The notes below the pieces were generated by a model. That model was not told where the DNA came from and searched no databases. It saw nothing but the letters and a program-made list of their open reading frames with translations. Below, in pieces: positions 8,123 to 17,239 of a stretch of DNA of 17,467 bases; within the stretch, counting starts at the first letter, position 1; the number at the start of each line of letters is the position of its first letter. The translations under genes were made by a program, and so were the position numbers. This DNA comes from Stramenopiles sp. TOSAG23-2 (lineage: Eukaryota > Sar). The DNA is taken from assembly GCA_900128395.1 (NCBI GenBank), contig LT649641.1, positions 1 through 17,467 of the forward strand, in the 5' to 3' direction.

Positions 8123-8297
8123 ATGAACGGCAAAGTATTTTTATTGTCTAGATGTGGGCATATACTTATGCTTATTGTTATTATGTCTGTAAATCAATTA
8201 TTGCCAGTGGCTGCTTCTGATACTTCTTCCTCTTTATTATCTTCAAGCAGAAGAATTCGTGGTCGTAAAATAAGGACTGAACATGAACCACGGTCAT

Positions 8298-8332
<35 letters not shown>

Positions 8333-9594
8333 AATAATCAAAAGGAAAATGTACCTCTTAAAGCTGATGAAAAAGCATCTGTACCACCACCAACCAATGG
8401 AGATAATCGTGTAAAACTACCTCAAGTTCTTGTAAATGTAGGTGAACGGGTATTAGTGCATAATATTCTCCTTGGTACTGTTATGTACGTGGGACAAACA
8501 AGTTTTGCCAAAGGTATATGGGTTGGTATTTCACTTGATCAGCCGAAAGGAAAAAACGATGGTACAGTTAAAGGACATAAATATTTTCAGTGTGAGCCGA
8601 AACACGGATTATTTACTAAACCAGAGCATGTTATAAGATATCAGCAAGATGATACGACACAGTCGAAAACAACAAGGACAACCAATACTAACAATAGCGA
8701 AAAGAAGAACAAGGCAAAAAAAAAAGATGACATAGTAACAATTACTGGTAAGGGTGGACAAGAAGTGCCTATAGAAAATTTAAAAGATTTAAAAACAAAA
8801 AGAACAAGGCAAAAAAAAAAGATGACATAGTAACAATTACTGGTAAGGGTGGACAAGAAGTGCCTATAGAAAATTTAAAAGATTTAAAAACAAAGTATTT
8901 ACACGATTTAGATGAAAAAATGTATGGTTTGATGCATTCAGGCAACACACAGACAAAGTCAACAAAAACCCCAAATACTGCAAGAAGTAAGGTAGTTGGA
9001 GCTGGGCAGCAACCAAATGTATTGAAAGTGCAGAATGCAAAAGTATCAAATCCACAAGAGATGAAGAGTGTTGATACAGCAGCCACGAGAAATAATGATT
9101 TATTTGCACCAACGCCATATAGTGGAATCAATCAACCTGTATTTGGAGCACAACCTTCGTCTTTATCGCAACAGCTGCAGACACGGTTTCAACCAGGCAT
9201 TCCAGCATTTAACCAGCAGCTATTGGAAGCTCCATTGCCAATGATGCTTTTAGAACTAAATAGTAAAAGTAGGTATGACAAAGATTTAGACAGTACAATG
9301 ATTGGTTTACCAAAGGTAGCAAAAGGTATCGGCTCAGCGTATACATTGAAAGATTTAGAAGCATCGGGTATGAATAAAGCGTTTGATAGTGTTGACACGA
9401 CAGGTCTGCCAGATGAATTAGTAGATCAATTGAAATCAGGCAAGCAGAGCAATAAAATTAAAAAAAACCAAGGACATTTAAGTGAGTTAGACAATGTATT
9501 TGTAAAAATGTTAGATCATAATTCTCATGGAAAAAATAAATTCTTTGTGCCTGATAATACCTCAAAAAAGAAAGAAGGCGATGATGATTATTAA
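8123..9594 (+). CDS. CAP-Gly domain protein with N-terminal signal-like segment (split by a duplication)
   Basis: From ATG 8123 to TAA 9594. A 95-bp duplication (8705-8894) breaks the frame; with one unit the protein is 458 residues. Order: hydrophobic segment about 13-31 (HILMLIVIMSVNQLLPVAAS) resembling a cleavable signal peptide, a basic stretch, an 11-His run (60-70), then a CAP-Gly domain at about 107-172. The domain has GERVLVHNILLGTVMYVG, FAKGIWVGISLDQPKGKNDG (GKNDG at 143-147) and HKYFQC. CAP-Gly domains bind the C-terminal EEY/F of tubulin and EB proteins in the cytosol, so a secretory signal ahead of one is unexpected. After it comes a Lys/Thr/Asn-rich linker and an unrecognised C-terminal region ending KKKEGDDDY. 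No ATG lies downstream between the hydrophobic segment and the CAP-Gly domain, apart from Met21 within that segment. The CAP-Gly call is strong; localisation is open. Confidence 0.9.
8300..8332 (+). repeat. (CAT)11 microsatellite encoding 11 His
   Basis: Eleven uninterrupted CAT codons inside the CAP-Gly gene, followed by AAT AAT CAA. The pure codon run suggests replication slippage and probable length polymorphism. Confidence 0.95.
8705..8894 (+). repeat. D7: exact 95-bp tandem duplication inside the CAP-Gly gene
   Basis: Bases 8705-8799 repeat exactly at 8800-8894 with no junction overlap (8704 g vs 8799 a; 8800 a vs 8895 g), including the same A10 run in both copies. It shifts the frame, with a premature stop at 8828-8830. 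The CDS span is 1472 bases with it and 1377 (459 codons) without one copy. Confidence 0.97.
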
Positions 9595-9746
9595 ATTGGA
9601 GAAGAGATATCCATTAAAATTATTTATATCATATTCTCATGGAAAAAATAAATTCTTTGTGCCTGATAATACCTCAAAAAAGAAAGAAGGCGATGATGAT
9701 TATTAAATTGGAGAAGAGATATCCATTAAAATTATTTATATCATAT
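9521..9746 (+). repeat. D8: exact 112-bp tandem duplication over the CAP-Gly stop
   Basis: Bases 9521-9632 repeat at 9633-9744, with 2 further matching bases (at). The unit holds the last 23 codons, the TAA and 38 bases of 3' flank. The first copy supplies the functional stop. Confidence 0.96.
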
Positions 9747-10015
9747 GTGTATATATATAACAACAATTTATCTGTAATTTACTTTTTAAAAAATGATATG
9801 ATACATACACACACGTAAAATTTCACACACACACATCTCACAATTAAAATTAAATATGCGGGCTACGAAGCGTAATATTGTACGAAATATTTATATTTTG
9901 TTGTACTGGGAAAATAATATTATTAACGAAGTATATATATATATTCTTGTAGAGTATTAGTTTGCAGAGGTGCATTAGAGCTTTACTATAGTAGGATAAC
10001 AAATTATTCTTGCGA

Positions 10016-10267
10016 TTGAGTATTGAGCATGTTACTTTAACACGAGAAGTATAAAAATATTATAACTTAGATTTAAACCATATAAATATAAAAAATTCTC
10101 TTATTTATATATGAATAACAGAATTTTTTATATGAGTAAGAGAAATAATATATGCATACGAAATATGTATGCATATATATAAACCATCAAGCTCATTGAG
10201 TATTGAGCATATTACTTAACACGAGAAGTGTAAAATTATTTATAACTTAGATTTTAACTATCATTTA
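10016..10267 (+). repeat. diverged ~70-bp direct repeat, 180 bp apart
   Basis: 10016-10085 and 10196-10267 share TTGAGTATTGAGCAT, TTAACACGAGAAGT and TATAACTTAGATTT, with scattered substitutions and small indels. Unlike the ten exact duplications this pair has diverged, so it is an older genuine duplication. Confidence 0.85.
10148..10178. terminator. 12-bp-arm hairpin between convergent genes
   Basis: ATATATGCATAC (10148-10159) and GTATGCATATAT (10167-10178) are perfect complements around a 7-base loop. It lies between two converging 3' ends, where it could act in 3'-end formation. Function is inferred from position only. Confidence 0.35.
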
Positions 10268-10307
10268 TATAACCATCAATTTATCAAGATCCGAATCGTA
10301 TATATTT

Positions 10308-12394
10308 TTACGAATAATCTTCTACAACATCATCATTTCGAAGCCCTGATGAGGATGATGAATGAGATAACAAAGTTGATACCGCTCTACGCCTGTATCC
10401 AGTGGATTTCTCATCATTCGAATTGAATTTATATTTAACTGATACTTTCCTAGACTTCATTCTCGATTTTTCCGGTGGTAACACATTTCTTTCCAACGAT
10501 TCTGTATCCGTTATTCCCTGATTTCCTAATAATTCAAGATCAAGGTCTGAAACTTTATTTACAAGTTCTTCATCCTCATCCTCCATCTCTTCAATAGTAC
10601 TCTGGTGGCGCACATCATTATTATCATCACCATGCATACCATGATCAATACCAGAAACAGCTTCAGTATATTCTTTAGATGATTTAAGATGATTTAATAA
10701 CATTTTACATCATTATTATCATCACCATGCATACCATGATCAATACCAGAAACAGCTTCAGTATATTCTTTAGATGATTTAAGATGATTTAATAACATTT
10801 TACGTATCTGCTCTAACACATCTTTATCTTTACCAGATAAAAGAATAGAACGATTGCTAACAGAACGACTTAGGTGATTGTTATTTGCAATTCTATTAAT
10901 AAATCTTTGAATATTTTTTGCCCATTCAGGATTTACTAAGCGTTCACTTGGATTACTAGGCGTGTTTGGCATATCTTTTTGTACATCACCACTAAATTGG
11001 GATTTCATAATAATATTTACACTTTTACTAAGATTGTCAATGCAAATGTTTGCTACATCGATTTTACGCTTGTACATTTCTATTTCCTTCTTCAAATCAA
11101 TAATTTCTTTTACAGCTGCGTTTGAATCTACTGAAGCATGTTTTATCTCGTCATTATCCTTTCCTAACATACCATCATCATTATCTATTTTATCATTTTC
11201 GTCAATATTATATAACGGTTTTAATAAACTACCGGACCCATCTCTACTACCAACGCTTCCATTGCGAGCAGAATTCCCACTAAACATTTCTTTTACTTTT
11301 TTTCCAATGCTATTAATTGATCCGCTTCGATATGTTTGTGAACTATTGCTTGACGTGGATCCACTTTTCGTTTTAATAAATGAACCTATAGCTCTCATTG
11401 AAAAACCACGATGAAGCGATTTATTTGTATCATTTGGCAACGTAGGAGAAGAGGATGATCGAGTCGATCTATTTGAATCTCTTTTCAAATCCATTGAATC
11501 ACCTTTTGACAGAGAAGACAACGATCTAGAATTACTGCTACCATCTCGGCTACTACCAAAGCTATTGCCTCCTTCATTTATAGTTCCTAACTCATCTGTT
11601 GTTGAAGATAATATCGAAGAGGATTTATCAATATTATCATTCAATATTGATTCTTTCATATTTAAGACATATTTTAAAGCATTGCTCCATGCATTTGCTA
11701 ACTCTGTCGTATCAAATTCTATATCTAAATCTCTATGCGTTGCTTTGATGGATACTACACATTCTTTTTGATTGGTTTTCATTGGATTAGTCAGCAAACG
11801 ATTGCCAACACTATCACTGTCTAAAATTTCTAACATATCTTTAGTCAAAATAAAACCTTTAATTTTCCCATGAAAATATGTAGAGCGACTTTGTGACCAC
11901 ATTATGCGATCTAAGTTGCTAGAAAAACAAATGAAGCGGCGTTGGCTCTTTTTATCTACATGTTTATATACATCTACACCGACTCTAATCATGGCGTAGA
12001 AATTTTCAGGATTATTTAAATCCAATGGGGTGGAGTGAACTGACTGTATATGACTAAATCTGGACTTTGCTTTTTTCTGAAGAAAAATTTTATCTAATAA
12101 ATGTGTGGGAGCTGCCTCAGCTATTAAACCTAGACCAGATGGTGCTCTCCAACTTGCGTTGCCGGTTTTTCTTGATCTCCAAAACGCTCGTCCAGTAATT
12201 GAGCAGATACTCATGGTCCAATCAGCAGTTTGTGCAGCTTCATAATTTTCATCAAACGATCCTAAACCAACTTGCACACCGTCAGATAAAGATAATTTAC
12301 TTATATTATTGGTAATATTTCTTGGCGACGATAATTTAACATCAGGTGATACAGGTGATAGCAATACATCTAAATTTGTTGGGATTCGATCCAT
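10308..12394 (-). CDS. WW + PH domain protein with coiled coil (split by a duplication)
   Basis: Minus strand from ATG 12394 to TAA 10308. A 95-bp duplication (10612-10801) breaks the frame near the C terminus; with one unit the protein is 663 residues. Residues 57-86 look like a WW domain: W59, a RAFWRS strand with F71-W72 in place of the usual aromatic pair, W82 and P85. Residues about 130-245 look like a PH domain: FYAMIRVGVDVYKHV, QRRFICFSSNLDRIMW, HGKIKGFIL, and the C-terminal helix ELANAWSNALKYVL with its conserved Trp. A long Ser/Asn-rich linker (250-420) follows, then a predicted coiled coil (427-467) and an acidic, Ser-rich tail. WW domains bind proline-rich peptides and PH domains bind phosphoinositides or proteins, so a membrane-associated scaffold is a reasonable inference. 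It diverges from the coiled-coil gene at 13078. Confidence 0.8.
10612..10803 (+). repeat. D9: exact 95-bp tandem duplication inside the WW+PH gene
   Basis: Bases 10612-10706 repeat at 10707-10801, with 2 further matching bases (ac). It shifts the minus-strand frame after GDDNNDV. The CDS span is 2087 bases with it and 1992 (664 codons) without one copy. Confidence 0.96.
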
Positions 12395-13077
12395 CTCGCA
12401 AATATGAATATGCAAACAAATATATTGAGAAAATTAATGAGTCTAATATTTCTACAATGAATGATATTATATTTACAACGATTAGTTTATTAAATGTATC
12501 GATAATACAGTATTTACTAGACGACTATTATCTATATTTATGTACATTTATATTTATATTTATTTTATTAATATTTATATTATTCTTTCTACTAATATTA
12601 TTCCTATTAAAAATAATAAAATATAAGGATTTTATTAGTATGCATTGCACGTCCTGTCAAATTTTGGACAAGGTAAAATTTTATTTTTGGACACCCCTAT
12701 GGAAAATGTTTTTATTATAACTAGCAACATTGTACTTATATATTTTCAGTATATGGTGTGTTTAGAGTGAGGGTTACAATATATTGGGTATCGTGTAGTA
12801 ACGTTATCAACTTACGCTTTTGTACTCTTACTCGTGGCCAGCTGGGCCAGTTCTTTGCACAAATAGTCGTCGCAAACAACCTGCCAGCCTGGCAAACAAC
12901 TATAATAATAAAAGAAGTACTACTATAAAATAATACATCTCCAACGTGATGAAATGAATAGTGTATTATTACAGATAATTTATTATGTAAACATACTTCA
13001 AACGCATGTCACTTATTGAAAATAATATTAGATAATAGAAATAAAAATATAACGATAATAAAAAATATATAGAATAC
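12395..13077. other. divergent spacer between the WW+PH and coiled-coil genes
   Basis: 683 bases serving both promoters. 12400-12640 is very AT-rich. 12651-12701 holds a TTTTGGACA-type pair and TGTCC-rich sequence on the minus strand, resembling a mariner end. 12835-12894 carries GC-rich near-palindromes. A hydrophobic 124-codon frame crossing the WW+PH start is an AT-rich by-product. Confidence 0.5.
12835..12894. promoter_or_regulatory. cluster of GC-rich palindromic sites in a divergent promoter
   Basis: TGGCCAGCTGGGCCAG (12835-12850) and TGCCAGCCTGGCA (12882-12894, perfect 6-bp arms around one base) lie 31 bases apart in AT-rich DNA between two divergent genes. They share the TGGCCAG/TGCCAG core with the site at 3876-3893. 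A factor-binding role is inferred. Confidence 0.35.
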
Positions 13078-16000
13078 ATGACGGAAAGACAACCTCGATT
13101 ATCTGTCATACTTGGAGATAATATAAATAATGAAAAAACAAAAGAGGAATTATTAGAGGAGTTGGAGGAGATGGAAGTGAAGTTGAACCAAGCAGGCATG
13201 GTCGGTTTAGAATTGTACAACGAGAACGAGTCTTTGCATGTGAAAGCGTCGGAAATGGTGGAGCAGATAACGCATGATGAAGAATTGATTGAGATGCTGC
13301 GTTCTGAGGTGACACAGTATGCATTTGAACGCGATCGTTTAAAAGCTGCAGTTGCAGATTATGCTGACAAGTTAAAATCATCAGACGCAGACCATCGCGC
13401 GTTATCAGATAAAATATTATATCAGGAAAAGAATGTAAAAGAAATGACTGAGTCGAGAGAAAATCTCTCAAGGAAAGTACGCTCGTTAGAGCAAACTTTG
13501 CAATATGTGCATGAGACTTATGGCGAGAAGCACGATGAGCACAATGGAATGAATGCAAAGCAAACAGAAAGGGAGTTGGAAAAGATTGAAAAAGAGAAAC
13601 GAAGTTTAATGATGAAAGAACTGATATATGCACAGAAAGAACGAATGTATAAACATGAAATGAAAACATTAAGGAAAAAGTATGATGATGCCATAAATGA
13701 CAAAAATAATAGTGAAAAATCAGCAATTATCTTACGTGAACGGTCAGAGACATTAAGCCATAAGTTAAATAAGTCTTTAGATGAAATACAAGAAGCTCAA
13801 TCTGAAAACGTTGTATTAGCGTCCAACAATTTTAAATTACAAAATGAATTAAAAGAAATCAAAGCATTGCATGAGGAGCATAAAGCAAATAGTCCAAAAC
13901 ATCCAACTCACAGAAATTCTATATTTGATCATGCACCACGTTCCGTCATGCCACGCACAAATACTCTTTTAGCACTATATTCTATGGTCGAGGAAGAGGA
14001 TGACGAGACAGAGCGACAAATGAAAGATATAGAAAAAAAACACGAAACAAAGATATTAAAAAGTAAAAAGAAACATTTAGATCATTTACATTCCAAAAGT
14101 CAATTGCATGGTGATACTAATAGTGACAGAAAACATCAAGAAAAAATAAAAAATAGAATCAATCAAGTAAACAACCAATTAGAAGAAAATTTAAAGAGAA
14201 GTGATCATGAAGCAATGGCAGATGATTTTGTTGTTGTTGATGATGACTATGATGATAATGATCTTGATGAAAACAATAAAAAGGAAGCCGGCAAGAATGT
14301 TGTAGTTGATGATGGTATTAAAACCTTTTTCAAGAAATTATCGATGCGTAATTTACACAACAAGATAGAGAATCGAAATACTAATAGTAACAGGGATGAT
14401 ATGATTGCCGCAAATAATTTATTATTAGAAAAAGCGAGAAATGATATAAAGGAGCTGAAAAAAAAATTGGACTTAAAAAGTAAAGAAGTTAATAGCCTAA
14501 GCAATTCGAAGGAGACATTAAATTCATTGTTAAATCAAGCACAGGATGAAACTGTAGACATGGAAAATGATTTAAGATTTACAATGCGAGAGTTGGAAAA
14601 TATAAAACAATTGAAAGAAACAGTAGATCAAAATCTTCAGAAATTAAATAAAGATTTAGAAGTTTGTCGAACTGAAAATGTACTCTTGAAAGATAAAGAA
14701 GCTGTATCAAGCGTTGCAATTGAATCATCTAAGATAACTATTGATAGTTTAAACGAAGAGATTAAAAAATATAAATTAAACGAGGAAAAATTAAGTAAAG
14801 ATGATGAAGCTTCACAACTTATTGGCGATAAAATGATGCAATTGCAAGCTGATATTATTGTATTACAGGAACAGAAAAATCAAGAAATACGAGCAAATGC
14901 AAAGTTGAAGGCAGATATCATGGAATTAAAGGAGAAATCCACTAATACAACAAGTGTTGTAACAAAGGAAGTAAATAATTTGAAGAACGAGAATACTAAA
15001 CTGTCAAATTTAATTTTAGAAAAAGACAAACTGATCGAACAAGCAAATATGTCAATATTGGAGGAAAAACAATATAATACAGAACAATTGAATGTAGTAA
15101 AAATAGCTTTAAACGATAAGAAAAAAGAACTAAGAATTGCAAAAGAGTCCATTTTGAAATTGACTGGCGATGTCAATATATTTAAAGATGAAATTGAAGC
15201 TGTTAAGAAGAAACATTTTGTGCAGCAAAGTGCAAGTAGTAATCATGTGCAAACAATTGAAGAATTAAATAGTACAATTGAAGAATTAAATAGTACAATT
15301 GAAGGTAAGAATATGAAGCTTGAAGCACGAAAAAAATCAATTGCTAGGATGGCAAATGAGCTATCAACTCTACGTAAAGAAAACGATGAATTAAGGGAGA
15401 AGTATGAGTCTACCATGGAACTTTATAACGCTCAAGTGTTAGTTGCTAATAGTTTGAAGACAAAAATGGTAAATAACGATTCCGCAGCTTCTAGATACAA
15501 CGAGTTGAAAATAAAATATGACATTAGCGAAGGAAATAATAAGTCGTTAGAATTAAAATTGAAAGATAGTGCAATGCACATTAATGAATTAACGAATGAA
15601 TTGAATCATATCGAAAAAAATTTAGATTCCACAGAGAGTAATGCAGCAAAAACTACAGAAAAAAATTTTAAGTTGGATGAGAAAATCAAACGATTAGAGC
15701 GGACAAAGGTAGTATGTAAATTTCTTGTTTCTATAAACCTAAAATACTACTATTAGAAGTCTTTTCTAAAAAAAATTTTAAGTTGGATGAGAAAATCAAA
15801 CGATTAGAGCGGACAAAGGTAGTATGTAAATTTCTTGTTTCTATAAACCTAAAATACTACTATTAGAAGTCTTTTCTAACTCACAGTATCATTGCTCTTT
15901 CACACACACACAAACACACAAATAACCATAAACACAGAATTTTGAAAAAGTGATTCGAGAAAAAAATCAAAAATTACAAATGTATAAGGAAGAATCAATA

Positions 16001-17239
16001 GAAGAAACGCAAGCATTAACAAAAGCATTAGATGACCTTAAGATTGTTGATATAGAAAATGAAAAATTAAAGACTTCTATAAGTAATTTAGAAACTGAAT
16101 TAAAGGAAAAAAATAAACAAATTGCAGAATTTAATAAAAAAGATAATTCAAAGGAACTGAAAAATAAGGTGGACATAATGAAGCATGAAATTGAACATTT
16201 AACAAAGGAAGCTAAACATCTAAAAACTGAGTTGAAAAATTCAAAAGATGTCATGTCAAAAGAGGTGGAACACTTAACCCGAAAAGAGTCGAAGACAAAA
16301 TTGTTTTTAAAGAATGCTGAAGACAATCTTGAAAATACTAGTAGCAAATTGGAAGATGCAATTGAAGAAAAAAGATCATTAAAACAACGATTGGATAATA
16401 TGAAAATGGAATATATGCAATTGGAAAATAAATATAAAAAGTTAGAAAATGAATTAGTATTCGAGGATCGAAAAGATGATAAGGCGGAACAACATTACAA
16501 AGCTAGTATTCAAGATTTAAATATAAAATTATTCAAAGCAAAAGAGCAGACGGTTAAAATTATGAATTTATATCGTGAATTAGAAATTAAATATAAAGCG
16601 AGCGAGATGAAATTGAAAAATTTCAATATTATGACTGGCGATTCTAATAAATCAACAAACAATGCCAATAGTCTCGATGATATTGGAACTGTAGTAGATG
16701 ATACAGATGATTATGATGCATGGGCAGATGAAGATGATGGACCTATGAAGAAAGTTGATAAAAAAATCATCCAGTTAGAAGCAACATTGACTAAGAAATT
16801 AGGTATAAAGCGAAATAAAGTTCTAAAAGCCCTGGATATTATTTGCCGTGGTGTTGGTGTTGATAAATTAAAAAAAACATTAGTTGGTGGGAAGATCAAA
16901 TCAGCTATTGGACAATATAATGAAATGAAACGGAAAGTTTTGCTAAGGCACAAAAGCTCACAAATCGAGTTAAATGCTTTGAATGATATAAACGATCGTA
17001 TTCATTTATTGGAGAAATTAATTGCAAAGGAAACTGAAGATTTAGAACGTTGTATATGGCTTATTGAGCATTTAGCAGCACCAATAACAAAAGGTGGTTC
17101 GAACACCAACACTTTTAGACAAAATGTATTGAGGAATAATGGAAAAATGTTACGACAAAAAGAAAGGAAAAAGAAGAAAGCAGTAGTAAAAAAACGTGGA
17201 TATCATTTTCGACATTTAAATGAAGAACATGAGGCTTAA
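13078..17239 (+). CDS. long coiled-coil protein, candidate dynein-adaptor-like
   Basis: Two exons (13078-15708 and 15938-17239, phase-0 intron) give 1310 residues. ATG 13078 is the first after an in-frame stop at 13042. The protein is almost entirely heptad coiled coil, broken at about 280-310 by a Pro/His-rich loop and at about 360-425 by a charged, Asp-rich segment. Near the N terminus, QAGMVGLELYNEN (38-50) resembles the CC1 box (AAxxG) with which BICD, Spindly and HAP1-type adaptors bind dynein light intermediate chain; its second Ala is Gly here. At 300-305, LYSMVE resembles the Spindly motif (L-F-x-E-hydrophobic), with Met in place of the Glu. The spacing of about 260 residues is similar to animal adaptors. 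The C terminus has an acidic DDTDDYDAWADEDD patch and an unrecognised helical domain, then a Lys-rich tail. Generic structural coiled coils could mimic such motifs, so the adaptor role is a hypothesis. Confidence 0.85.
15253..15304 (+). repeat. 21-bp in-frame tandem repeat (about 2.5 copies)
   Basis: ACAATTGAAGAATTAAATAGT plus a near-complete partial copy encodes TIEELNS repeated exactly. One repeat is exactly one coiled-coil heptad, so the register is preserved. Confidence 0.9.
15659..15879 (+). repeat. D10: exact 110-bp tandem duplication over the splice donor
   Basis: Bases 15659-15768 repeat at 15769-15878, with 1 further matching base. The unit contains the last 50 exon bases, the donor (AAG|GTAGTATGT) and 60 intron bases. 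Both copies contain a donor. Using the first removes the second copy with the intron, so this duplication may be splicing-neutral. Confidence 0.97.
15709..15937 (+). other. spliceosomal intron of the coiled-coil gene
   Basis: Donor AAG|GTAGTATGT at 15709 (or GTATGT at 15712, adding one Val), a CTAAC branch-like sequence at 15876-15880, a CA-rich stretch, and acceptor AACACAG ending at 15937. Joining 15708 to 15938 keeps the frame (RTK|NFEKVIREKN). Length is 229 bases as given, 119 without duplication D10. It is the only intron I can support in the window. Confidence 0.85.

Larger units (their letters stand above)
9595..10307. other. convergent spacer between the CAP-Gly and WW+PH genes
   Basis: The first 150 bases belong to D8. 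The rest is AT-rich with AC-rich runs near 9805-9837, a diverged direct repeat (10016-10085 and 10196-10267) and a 12-bp-arm hairpin between the repeats (10148-10178). No gene is supported. Confidence 0.55.

Noticed and set aside
8769-9131. 120-codon minus-strand frame inside the CAP-Gly gene
   Set aside because: It is antisense to a well-supported coding region and produced partly by duplication D7.
506-10803. Tandem duplications as newly born introns (duplicated AGGT creating donor and acceptor)
   Set aside because: The units that break or overlap coding starts (D1, D3, D7, D9) contain no AGGT on the gene strand, so splicing one copy to the other cannot restore the frame exactly.
12346-12720. 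124-codon plus-strand frame with a hydrophobic tail
   Set aside because: It lies antisense to the start of the WW+PH gene and then runs through AT-rich sequence that reads as Leu/Ile/Phe by composition. It lacks an ATG at its stated start.
15881-15886. Alternative splice acceptor TCACAG in the coiled-coil intron
   Set aside because: It sits only a few bases after the branch-like CTAAC, and the reading from it reaches a stop at about 15923.
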